Under the pieces are notes generated by a model. The model saw only the letters and a program-made list of their open reading frames with translations. It searched no databases and was not told where the DNA came from. A program made the position numbers and the translations under genes. A stretch of 64,000 nucleotides of DNA from Cellulomonas composti (GTDB lineage: Bacteria; Actinomycetota; Actinomycetes; Actinomycetales; Cellulomonadaceae), in NCBI RefSeq assembly GCF_007990245.1, contig NZ_BJWG01000005.1, positions 176,626-240,625 of the forward strand. Direction: 5' to 3'. Position 1 is the first letter of the stretch. Each line of letters opens with the position of its first letter. Shown here piece after piece: positions 17,492-24,747 of the stretch.

Positions 17492-18722
17492 GGCCGAGGT
17501 CGGCGATGCGGCGGTCGAGGAAGCGGGCCTCGGCCGGAGAGCGGACCTGGGCGCGGGCGGCGCGCAGGGCGAAGAGCGCCTCGGCCGGGCGCCCCGCACG
17601 ACGCAGTAGGTCACCGCGCACGGCGTCGAACCAGTGCGTCCCGGCGAGCTCGGCGGGACGGCCGAGCGCGTCGAGCGCCGCCAGCCCGGCGTCGGGTCCG
17701 TCGCGCATGCCCACGGCGACGGCCCGGGCCAGGAGCACGGTCGGCGACGGACGGATCGCCACGAGCTCGTCGTAGAGGCCCACGACAGCCGCCCAGTCCG
17801 TTGAGGAGGCGCTGCCCGCCCGCGCGTGCTCGGCGGCGACGGCGGCCTGCAGCGCATACCACCCGGCCGAGCCGTCACGCCGCGCGGCGTACGCCAACGA
17901 CAGCCCCTCCCGCACGGCGTCGGAGTCCCACAGCGAACGGTCCTGGTCCTCGAGCAGCACGACGTCGCCCGCGGGGTCGAACCGGGCGGCTCGTCGGGAC
18001 CACTGCAGCAGCATCAGCGCCAGCAGGCCCGCGGTCTCGGCGTCGTGCGGATGCTCGGCGCGCAGCAGACGCCCGAGGCGGATGGCCTCGGCCGCGAGGT
18101 CGTCGCGCACGTCCGCGCCGCCGGTGGGCGCGTACGCCTCGGTGAAGACCAGGTACACGACGACGAGCACGCCGTGCAGCCGGTCCTCGCGCAGCCCCTC
18201 GGGCGGGACGCGGTACGGGATGCCCGTGTGCGCGATCCGCTGCTTCGCACGCAGGATGCGCTGCGAGACAGTCGACTCCCCGACGAGGAACAGCCGCGCG
18301 ATCTCGGCGGTCGTCAGACCCAGCACGGCGCGCAGGGTCAGGGCCACGCGGCCCTCCAGCGGCAGCGCGGGGTGGCAGCACGTGAACACGAGGCGCAGGA
18401 GCTCGTCGCCGGGATCGGTCGCCGCGCCGTCGTCGGAGGCGGCGGAGGAGGCGGAGGAGGCGGCGGCGACTTCGAGGGCCTCGAGACGGGAGCGTTCGGT
18501 GCGACGACGACGAAGGACGTCGATCGCGCGGTTGCGCGCCGCCGTCACGAGCCACGCGCCCGGCCTGGCCGGCACGCCGTCGCGCTCCCACGCGTCCAGG
18601 GCCCGGACGAACGCGTCCTGCGCGCAGTCCTCGGCCAGCGACCAGTCGCCGGTGAGCCGCACGACGGTCCCGAACACCACGCCCCAGTCGCTGCGGTGCG
18701 CGCTCGCCAGGGCGGCGCGCAC
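17475..18722 (-). CDS. ECF42-type RNA polymerase sigma factor with C-terminal extension
   Basis: The 415-residue protein has sigma region 2 (SLAEDCAQDAFVRALDAWERDG), region 4 (LTTAEIARLFLVGESTVSQRILRAKQRI) and a long C-terminal helical, TPR-like domain that normal ECF factors lack. This domain layout plus the two YCII/DGPF genes just upstream defines the ECF42 group, in which the extension is needed for activity and no anti-sigma factor is present. The GTG start is 26 bp after the YCII stop; its ribosome site is weak. The gene probably controls its own YCII neighbours. Confidence 0.9.
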   Translation of the reverse strand: MRAALASAHRSDWGVVFGTVVRLTGDWSLAEDCAQDAFVRALDAWERDGVPARPGAWLVTAARNRAIDVLRRRRTERSRLEALEVAAASSASSAASDDGAATDPGDELLRLVFTCCHPALPLEGRVALTLRAVLGLTTAEIARLFLVGESTVSQRILRAKQRIAHTGIPYRVPPEGLREDRLHGVLVVVYLVFTEAYAPTGGADVRDDLAAEAIRLGRLLRAEHPHDAETAGLLALMLLQWSRRAARFDPAGDVVLLEDQDRSLWDSDAVREGLSLAYAARRDGSAGWYALQAAVAAEHARAGSASSTDWAAVVGLYDELVAIRPSPTVLLARAVAVGMRDGPDAGLAALDALGRPAELAGTHWFDAVRGDLLRRAGRPAEALFALRAARAQVRSPAEARFLDRRIADLGLSRSP

Positions 18723-18747
18723 CGCAGCGGCGCTGGCCGGGGTCAGG

Positions 18748-19089
18748 TCACGCCTCCTCGTCGAACGGCCACACGGGCCGCAGCTCGATCGCGCCGAACC
18801 GCGCCATGGGGTGCCGGGCGACGAACTCGATCGCCTCGTCGAGGTCGGTGCACTCGAGCACGTCGTAGCCCGCGACGAGCTCGGTGAGCTCGGCGAACGG
18901 ACCCTGCGTGACGAGCACCTCGCCGTCGCGACGCGCGACCACCTGCGCCTCCGCGACGGGCCGCAGCCGGTCGCCGCGCAGCAGGATGCCGCGCTCGGTG
19001 CCCTCGCGCACCCAGTCCTGGATGTTGTCGAGCGCCGGGTCGTACGGCTCGGCGCTGGGGTCCTCGATGACCAGGGAGATGAACTGCAT
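18748..19089 (-). CDS. YCII-family (DGPF-domain) protein
   Basis: The 113-residue protein has the YCII fold with GEVLVTQGPFAELTELVAGYDVLEC and ends VWPFDEEA, as in proteins that accompany ECF42 sigma factors. The ATG is preceded by GAGGAGCGAGACG. It lies between a second YCII gene and the sigma gene. Its role is unknown; family members are small dimeric proteins. Confidence 0.88.
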   Translation of the reverse strand: MQFISLVIEDPSAEPYDPALDNIQDWVREGTERGILLRGDRLRPVAEAQVVARRDGEVLVTQGPFAELTELVAGYDVLECTDLDEAIEFVARHPMARFGAIELRPVWPFDEEA

Positions 19090-19100
19090 CGTCTCGCTCC

Positions 19101-19436
19101 TCACGCCTCAAACGGCCATGCGGCCCGGACCTCGACGCACCCGTCGGCGGCGCCGGGGTGCCGTGCGGCGATCACGATCGCGTCGTCGCTCGTCGGGACC
19201 TCGAGCACGTCGAAGCCCCCGATCCACTCGGTCGTCTCGGCGAACGGCCCGGCGGTGACGAGCACCTCGTCGCCGCGCCGCCGCACCACTGTCGCGTCGG
19301 ACGGCAGCCGCAGCCGCGCGCCGAACACCCGCACGCCCTCGACGGACTCCAGCCACGCGACGTGCTGCGCGAGCAGCTCCCCGGTGGGTTCCGCCTGCGC
19401 CTCGTCGTGGTCGATCACGAACATGACATGTTCCAC
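19101..19436 (-). CDS. YCII-family (DGPF-domain) protein, first of the ECF42 operon
   Basis: The 111-residue protein shares GDEVLVTAGPFAETTEWIGGFDVLEV and the ending WPFEA with its neighbour, so the two are paralogues. The GTG start has AAGGAGGA five bases upstream. It is probably the first gene of a three-gene operon with the ECF42 sigma factor. Confidence 0.88.
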   Translation of the reverse strand: MEHVMFVIDHDEAQAEPTGELLAQHVAWLESVEGVRVFGARLRLPSDATVVRRRGDEVLVTAGPFAETTEWIGGFDVLEVPTSDDAIVIAARHPGAADGCVEVRAAWPFEA

Positions 19437-19618
19437 GGTGTCCTCCTTCGCGTTGTTCGCACCGTACGAACTCACGACGAACGGCGACACCCGGAATCCG
19501 ACACCCGTCGAGATGTCATCACGTCGAACCGACCTGTGCACAGGCACGCCACGGTCTCGCCGCCCGACACCGCGGCCGGCCGGTGCCGAGAGTCGGCCGG
19601 GTGCGCTACACCTGACAC

Positions 19619-21280
19619 ATGCCTCGCCTCTACCCCGACGAGCCGGACTTCCGCGACGGCGGCACGGCCGAGCGAACGCTGTGGGAGGCGCTGCGCGACC
19701 AGCTGCCGGACGACGCGATCGTCTTCGCGAACGTCGCCCTCCAGGACGAGAACGAGGAGCGCGAGATCGACCTGGTGGTCGCCTGGCCCGGCGTCGGCCT
19801 GGCGGCGATCGAGGTCAAGGGCGGCCACGTCACACGTCAGGACGGCCGCTGGTGGCAGGGCAGCGGAGCGGACCGGCACCCGATCGACCCGGTCTCGCAG
19901 GTCCAGCGCGCACGCCACCTCCTGACGGACCTGCTCCACCTCAACGGGTTGCAGGCCGCGCGGGCCAGGACGGCGCACCTCGTCGCGCTGCCCCACACCC
20001 CGGTCCCGCGGGACCTCGACCAGCCCGACCTGCCCCGCACGATGCTCATCGACCGCGACGACGTCGACCACGCCGCGCCGCTCGTCAAGCGCGCGATCGA
20101 GACGCACGGTGCGCACCACACCCCGCTGCAGCCGCAGGACGCGGACGCGCTCGTCGAGTACCTGTGCGGCCAGTTCCCCTCGCAGGTCGAGGTGCTCGCC
20201 ACGGCCGCCGAGCACGAGGACCACCTCGAGCAGCTCACGCGGGACCAGGCCAAGATCCTCGACCACCTGCGCGCGTTCCGGCGCCTGCAGGTCGTCGGCG
20301 GCGCGGGCACGGGCAAGACGTGGCTGGCGCTCGAGCAGGCCCGACGACGAGCCCGCGAGGGCGACCGGGTCGCGCTGCTGTGCTACTCGCGCGGCCTGGC
20401 CCGCTACCTCACGCGCGTCACGCAGACCTGGCGCCGCGACGAGCGTCCGGCGTTCGTCGGGCTGTTCCACGAGCTGCCGATCGCGTGGGGCGCGCCCCGT
20501 GGGGACGACGACGACAGCGCCTACTGGGAGGTCGAGCTCCCCGCGCACCTCGGGCGGCTGGCCGACGAACGGGCGCGCGACGAGCTGTTCGACACGGTCG
20601 TCGTCGACGAGGCGCAGGACTTCGGCGAGGCGTGGTGGACCTCGCTGATGCGGTGCCTGCGCGACCCGGACGCGGGCCGGCTGTACGTGTTCCTCGACGA
20701 GGCGCAGCGGGTGTTCGCGCGCGACGGCGTCGCCCCGATCGACGTCGCTCCGGTCGTGCTCGACGAGAACCTGCGTTCCACCAAGCAGATCGCGCAGCTG
20801 TGCGGATCGATGCACGACGGCGTGATCCGCCCGCGCGGCTGGCCGGGGGCGCCCGTGCGGGTGGTGGACGTCCCGGTCGAGGCGGCGATCGGTGCGGCGG
20901 ACGACGTCGTCGAGGCGCTGCTGGCCGAGGGCTGGGAGCCGGGGCGTATCGCGCTGCTGGCCACGGGCCGGCGCCACCCGCTGCAGGTCGAGCTCACGAG
21001 CGGCGGTTACGACGCGTACTGGGACGAGTTCTTCGCCGAGGCCGACGTGTTCTACGGACACGTCCTGAACTTCAAGGGGCTCGAGCGCAGCCTCGTCGTC
21101 GTGGCGGTCAACGGCTTCCGCGACCTCGAACGCGCGCGCTCGCTGCTCTACACGGGTCTGTCGCGCGCCCGGATGCTGCTCGTCGTCGTCGGGCCGCGCG
21201 TGCTCGTCGAGGAGCTGGGCGGCGAGGCGACCCGTCGCCGGCTCGCGGACGCCCAGGCCTGGACGCCGGGCGGCTACTGA
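19619..21280 (+). CDS. NERD-domain UvrD-like helicase/nuclease
   Basis: The 553-residue protein starts with a NERD nuclease-related domain (about residues 17-110) that keeps the EIDLVVAW and AAIEVKGGHV catalytic motifs of the PD-(D/E)xK fold. A superfamily 1 helicase follows: GGAGTGKTWLA (Walker A, near 226), VVVDEAQDFGEAWW (motif II, near 330), DENLRSTKQI, and a C-terminal YTGLSRARMLLVVVG. This fusion suggests DNA processing or defence. The ATG lacks a ribosome site; TACACC lies six bases before it. It converges on a DUF5808 gene with a 7-bp overlap. Confidence 0.87.
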   Translation: MPRLYPDEPDFRDGGTAERTLWEALRDQLPDDAIVFANVALQDENEEREIDLVVAWPGVGLAAIEVKGGHVTRQDGRWWQGSGADRHPIDPVSQVQRARHLLTDLLHLNGLQAARARTAHLVALPHTPVPRDLDQPDLPRTMLIDRDDVDHAAPLVKRAIETHGAHHTPLQPQDADALVEYLCGQFPSQVEVLATAAEHEDHLEQLTRDQAKILDHLRAFRRLQVVGGAGTGKTWLALEQARRRAREGDRVALLCYSRGLARYLTRVTQTWRRDERPAFVGLFHELPIAWGAPRGDDDDSAYWEVELPAHLGRLADERARDELFDTVVVDEAQDFGEAWWTSLMRCLRDPDAGRLYVFLDEAQRVFARDGVAPIDVAPVVLDENLRSTKQIAQLCGSMHDGVIRPRGWPGAPVRVVDVPVEAAIGAADDVVEALLAEGWEPGRIALLATGRRHPLQVELTSGGYDAYWDEFFAEADVFYGHVLNFKGLERSLVVVAVNGFRDLERARSLLYTGLSRARMLLVVVGPRVLVEELGGEATRRRLADAQAWTPGGY

Positions 21281-21591
21281 GCCGAGTCGGCGATCTTCGC
21301 GCGGACCAGCGCGAAGACGCGTCCGAGGTTCACGGTCCAGCCGACGCCGAAGACGTGCGGGCTGAACAGGTGGGCACCCTCGGGGTCCCACAGCCGCTCG
21401 CGGACGCGCTCGAGCGTCGGCATCCGGAAGTCGTACGGCACGAAGCCCGCGACGATCCCGTTCCAGGTGCGCTCCTCGGCGGGTAGGCGCAGCTCCTTGA
21501 CGATCGCGGCGATCGTGAGGGTGGCGACGATCAGGCGGTACAGGCTCGGCCTGCGACGCCGACGTTCGTCCTTGCTGTGGTCGGACCCCAT
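21274..21591 (-). CDS. DUF5808-domain protein
   Basis: The 105-residue protein has a basic KDERRRRRPS N-terminus, a hydrophobic helix (LYRLIVATLTIAAIV) and the DUF5808 signature: TWNGIVAGFVPYDFRMPT and ending FGVGWTVNLGRVFAL. The start is the ATG with GAGGAG upstream; earlier in-frame ATGs give a longer, unlikely N-terminus. Function unknown. Confidence 0.75.
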   Translation of the reverse strand: MGSDHSKDERRRRRPSLYRLIVATLTIAAIVKELRLPAEERTWNGIVAGFVPYDFRMPTLERVRERLWDPEGAHLFSPHVFGVGWTVNLGRVFALVRAKIADSAQ

Positions 21592-21670
21592 CGTGGACTC
21601 CTCCTCGTCGCCTCCCATCATGGTCCTCGCAGGCCCCTCCGCGCGCGGGAACCAGCCCACGAGAAGAGAC

Positions 21671-21715
21671 GACACCAACGTGGTGTTGTCGTGACACCAG
21701 CCGTGGTGTCATAGT
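21671..21715 (+). promoter_or_regulatory. Tandem inverted-repeat operator and leaderless promoter of the RHH-DUF4097 operon
   Basis: Two related palindromes sit side by side: ACACCA-ACG-TGGTGT (within 21671-21687) and the perfect TGACACCA-GCCG-TGGTGTCA (21692-21711). The second overlaps a -10 hexamer CATAGT (21710-21715), which is six bases before the ATG. A DNA-binding product of the operon could repress itself here. Confidence 0.7.
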
Positions 21716-21721
21716 GATGTC

Positions 21722-22237
21722 ATGGACCTCGACCCGTACATCACCGATCTCCAGGAGCGCCTCGTGACCGCCGCCGCGGCCGGCGGCGACGACGCCCGAC
21801 GGCTCGCCGAGCGCCTGACCGCACCGCTGGAGGCCGCCGTCCGCCTGACGCTGCTCGACGCGCTGTCGGCCGCCGCCGGTGAGATCTCGGCGGAGCTCGC
21901 GCCCGGATCGGTGGACGTGCGGCTGCGTGCCGGCGACCCCGAGTTCGTCGTCGCGCTGCCGCAGGCGCCCGCGTCGGCGCCGACCGCCTCGGTCCCCGTG
22001 CCGGCCCCTGGCTTGGCGCCCGTCGCCGGGACCGACGACGGCTCGAGCACCCGCACCACGCTGCGCCTGCCGGACCATCTCAAGACGCAGGTCGAGGCGG
22101 CCGCCACGCGCGACGACGTCTCGGTCAACACGTGGCTCGTGCGCGCAGTGGCCGGCGCCCTCGGCCAGCCCACCCGCGCTGCCCAGGCCGGACCCGATCA
22201 GCGCAACGACCACCACGTCACGGGCTGGATGCGCTGA
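21722..22237 (+). CDS. HicB-like ribbon-helix-helix protein
   Basis: In this 171-residue protein, an N-terminal helical/strand region (residues 1-80) precedes an Ala/Pro linker and a C-terminal RHH domain: TRTTLRLPDHLKTQVEAAA, then DDVSVNTWLVRAVAGAL, a HicB-type DNA-binding motif. It starts an operon with a DUF4097 protein and is preceded by tandem palindromes that it probably binds. HicB-like/DUF4097 pairs followed by ABC transporter genes recur in actinobacteria; no HicA toxin is present. Confidence 0.8.
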   Translation: MDLDPYITDLQERLVTAAAAGGDDARRLAERLTAPLEAAVRLTLLDALSAAAGEISAELAPGSVDVRLRAGDPEFVVALPQAPASAPTASVPVPAPGLAPVAGTDDGSSTRTTLRLPDHLKTQVEAAATRDDVSVNTWLVRAVAGALGQPTRAAQAGPDQRNDHHVTGWMR

Positions 22238-22284
22238 CCGCGCCACCCGCCCTCACCCCGACCGACCCGCACCCGGAGGACCCC

Positions 22285-23127
22285 ATGCCCACCTTCCCCG
22301 CCCCCTCACCCGTCCCGGTCGTCGTCGACGTCCCCTTCGGCAACCTGCAGCTCGTCGCCGGTGAGCGCGACGACGTCGTGGTCACGGTCACACCCGCCGA
22401 CCCCGCGAAGTCCGGCGCGGTGCGTGCCGCCGAGGCCACGCGCGTCGAGCGCGACGGCAACACCGTGACCATCACCGCCCCCGCGGCCTGGAAGCAGTAC
22501 GTCCTGCCGTTCGCCGCAGGCGGCGCGATCGTCACGATCGAGCTCCCCGCGGGCTCCGACCTGCGCGGCAAGGCCGGTGCACTGCACGCCGAGGGGCGGC
22601 TCGGCGCGGTCGACCTCGCGCTCAACGGCGGCGACGCCCGGCTCGACGAGGCGGCCCGCCTGGACCTCAAGGTCACCGCCGGGTCGGTCACGGTCGGCCG
22701 CGTGACAGGTCCGACGAACGTGCGCGCGAGCGCCGGCTCCGTGCGCATCTCCGAGCTCGTGGGCGACGGCACCATCCGGGCGAGCAACGGCACGACGAAC
22801 GTCGGGCGGCTCGTCGGATCGCTGGAGGTCGTCGGGGCGCACGCCGAGGTCGCGGTCGGCGTCGTGCACGGCACGCTCACCGCCCGCAACGCGCACGCGG
22901 GGATCCACGTCGGATCCGTGGCGTCCGGCACGGTCCGGCTGACGTCGTCGTACGGGTCGATCGAGGTCGGCGTGCCAGAGGGCACCGCCGCGTGGCTCGA
23001 CGTCACCTCCGAGCACGGCACCGTCCGCAACCGGCTCACACCCGGCGAGGGCCCGGTGGACGACGAGGCCACGGCCGAGATCCACGCCAGCACCGGCTAC
23101 GGCAACGTCGTCGTCGGCCGCCCCTGA
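22285..23127 (+). CDS. DUF4097-family beta-strand repeat protein
   Basis: The 280-residue protein is built from short Gly/Val/Thr strands repeated about every 20 residues (LKVTAGSVTVGRV, VRASAGSVRISEL, IRASNGTTNVGRL, LTSSYGSIEVGV), the beta-helix pattern of DUF4097. There is no signal peptide. GGAGGA precedes the ATG. It is the second gene of the RHH operon. Downstream the expected ABC transporter genes are gone except for a short stub. Confidence 0.88.
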   Translation: MPTFPAPSPVPVVVDVPFGNLQLVAGERDDVVVTVTPADPAKSGAVRAAEATRVERDGNTVTITAPAAWKQYVLPFAAGGAIVTIELPAGSDLRGKAGALHAEGRLGAVDLALNGGDARLDEAARLDLKVTAGSVTVGRVTGPTNVRASAGSVRISELVGDGTIRASNGTTNVGRLVGSLEVVGAHAEVAVGVVHGTLTARNAHAGIHVGSVASGTVRLTSSYGSIEVGVPEGTAAWLDVTSEHGTVRNRLTPGEGPVDDEATAEIHASTGYGNVVVGRP

Positions 23128-23155
23128 ACCGCCCGATCCCGGCCGCAGACAGGAG

Positions 23156-23236
23156 ACCACGAGGACCGGCGACCGGACGGTGCTCGACGACGTCGACCTC
23201 GCAGTCCGACCGGGCACGGTGACCGCCCTGGCGGTA
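23156..23236 (+). pseudogene. Remnant of an ABC transporter ATP-binding gene
   Basis: Just after the DUF4097 stop, the frame reads GDRTVLDDVDLAVRPGTVTAL, the sequence that normally leads into the Walker A loop of an ABC ATPase. The expected GPNGAGKT is absent and the frame becomes unrelated. Both the start region and the rest of the gene are missing. Related operons carry an ATPase here, so this looks like a deletion scar. Confidence 0.6.
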
Positions 23237-23384
23237 CCAACGGCACCGACCCGACGCGTCGACGGCGGCCGTCGCCGTGGGGGTATTGCGCTGTTTCGTC
23301 GGAATCGTCAGGCTGGGGGGCGGCCGCCGGGTCCCCGGCCGCCGCAGCGACACCCGTCATCCGACAACGACGTAGGAGACATCA

Positions 23385-24662
23385 GTGACTCGCCTTCGTA
23401 CCCCCCTGGCCGCCGTCGCGCTCGTGGGAGCGCTCCTATGCATGACGGCGGTGCCTGCCTCGGCCCACGGGTCGGGGCACCCGCGGCCCCCCGCCGCCAC
23501 CCGGCTGTACACCCCGCCGCCCGACAAGGGCGCCGCCAAGCAGGTCGTCGACCTCCTGCGGCACCGCCAGTGGGCCGACGCCGCCTCGATCGGCAAGATG
23601 CTCGCCACGCCGCAGGCGGTGTGGTTCACGAAGGGCACGCCCAAGCAGGTCCGCACCTCCGTCGAGTCGACGATGCGCTCGGCGAAGGCGCAGAAGGCCG
23701 TCCCCGTGCTCGTCGCGTACAACCTGCCGTACCGCGACTGCTCGCAGTACTCCTCGGGCGGCGCCGCTGACACGGCGTCCTACCTCGCCTGGATCGACGG
23801 GCTGGCCAAGGGCATCGGCTCCGGCAAGGCGATCGTGCTCCTCGAGCCCGACGGCCTCGGGATCATCCCCTGGTACACGACGATCAACGGCGCGCAGGAA
23901 TGGTGCCAGCCCGCCGACGCCGACTCCGCGACCGCGGCGGCCAACCGCTTCGAGCAGCTCAACGGGGCCGTCGACCGGCTCGCCGCGCTGCCGAACGTCT
24001 CGGTGTACCTCGACGGCACGCACAGCGCCTGGCTCGGTGTGGGCGACATCTCCGACCGCCTGCACAGGGCCGGCGTCGAGCGCACCGACGGCTTCTTCCT
24101 CAACGTGTCGAACTACGAGGTCACCGAGCGTCAGGTGAAGTTCGCGAGCTGGATCTCGCAGTGCCTCTGGTACGGCACCAACACCGCCGAGGGCGGCTGG
24201 CGCGTGGGTCACTTCGACTACTGCGCGAGCCAGTACTACCCGGCTGACCCCAACGACTTCGGCACCTGGGGCCTGACCGACCAGTGGTACGTCGACAACG
24301 TCACCAACGGCCCCAACCCGCCGTCGGGTCCCGAGGTCCTCGCGGCCGCCGTGATCGACACCTCGCGCAACGGCCAGGGCCCGTGGACGCCCCCGGCCGA
24401 CCACCCGGCGGGCGACCCGCAGGTCTGGTGCAACCCGCCGGACCGCGGTCTCGGACTGCGCCCGACGACGAGCACCGGCGAGTCGTACGTCGACGCGTAC
24501 CTGTGGGTGAAGATCCCCGGTGAGTCCGACGGCCAGTGCACCCGCTGGGCCGACCCGGCCGCGGGCATCGACCCGGTCCGTGGCACCGCCGACCCGGCTG
24601 CCGGCGACTGGTTCCCGCAGATGGCCCTCGAGCTCGTCCGCAACGCGAACCCGCGACTGTGA
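23385..24662 (+). CDS. Secreted GH6 cellulase (catalytic domain only)
   Basis: The 425-residue enzyme has a Sec signal peptide (hydrophobic core around residues 7-22, cleavage near PASA-HG). It has the GH6 signatures AYNLPYRDCSQYSSGG (catalytic Asp near 118) and VLLEPDGLG (Asp near 156), then YLDGTHSAWL, FFLNVSNY and DTSRNGQGP. GH6 enzymes hydrolyse beta-1,4-glucan with inversion, as endoglucanases or cellobiohydrolases. No carbohydrate-binding module is present, unusual for an actinobacterial secreted GH6. The GTG start has a TAGGAG upstream. A CebR-like operator lies within the signal-peptide codons, and a strong hairpin follows the gene. Confidence 0.93.
   Translation: MTRLRTPLAAVALVGALLCMTAVPASAHGSGHPRPPAATRLYTPPPDKGAAKQVVDLLRHRQWADAASIGKMLATPQAVWFTKGTPKQVRTSVESTMRSAKAQKAVPVLVAYNLPYRDCSQYSSGGAADTASYLAWIDGLAKGIGSGKAIVLLEPDGLGIIPWYTTINGAQEWCQPADADSATAAANRFEQLNGAVDRLAALPNVSVYLDGTHSAWLGVGDISDRLHRAGVERTDGFFLNVSNYEVTERQVKFASWISQCLWYGTNTAEGGWRVGHFDYCASQYYPADPNDFGTWGLTDQWYVDNVTNGPNPPSGPEVLAAAVIDTSRNGQGPWTPPADHPAGDPQVWCNPPDRGLGLRPTTSTGESYVDAYLWVKIPGESDGQCTRWADPAAGIDPVRGTADPAAGDWFPQMALELVRNANPRL
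23425..23438. promoter_or_regulatory. CebR/CelR-like operator inside the cellulase coding region
   Basis: TGGGAGCGCTCCTA has a perfect GGAGCGCTCC core and matches 13 of 14 positions of the cellulose-utilisation repressor site TGGGAGCGCTCCCA known for Streptomyces CebR and Thermobifida CelR. It begins 40 bp inside the gene, where binding could block elongation. Confidence 0.7.
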
Positions 24663-24663
24663 C

Positions 24664-24727
24664 CGGTGCCGGGTTGCGCGCCCACGCCGGGAACCCCGGC
24701 CGTGAGCGCGCAACCCGGCCGACACCG
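24664..24727. terminator. Strong hairpin between the convergent cellulase and SulP genes
   Basis: A long inverted repeat pairs GGTTGCGCGC-type bases on the left (about 24670-24681) with GCGCGCAACC on the right, extended by outer CCGG and CACCGG pairs. It has no U-tract, as is common for actinobacterial terminators, and could serve both converging genes. Confidence 0.75.
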
Positions 24728-24747
24728 GCAGCCGTGCGGCAATGCGC

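Noticed and set aside
23180..23770. Plus-strand frame read as a full gene overlapping the cellulase start
   Set aside because: Only its first 20 codons resemble an ABC ATPase; the rest is a shadow of the cellulase, so it is reported as a remnant.
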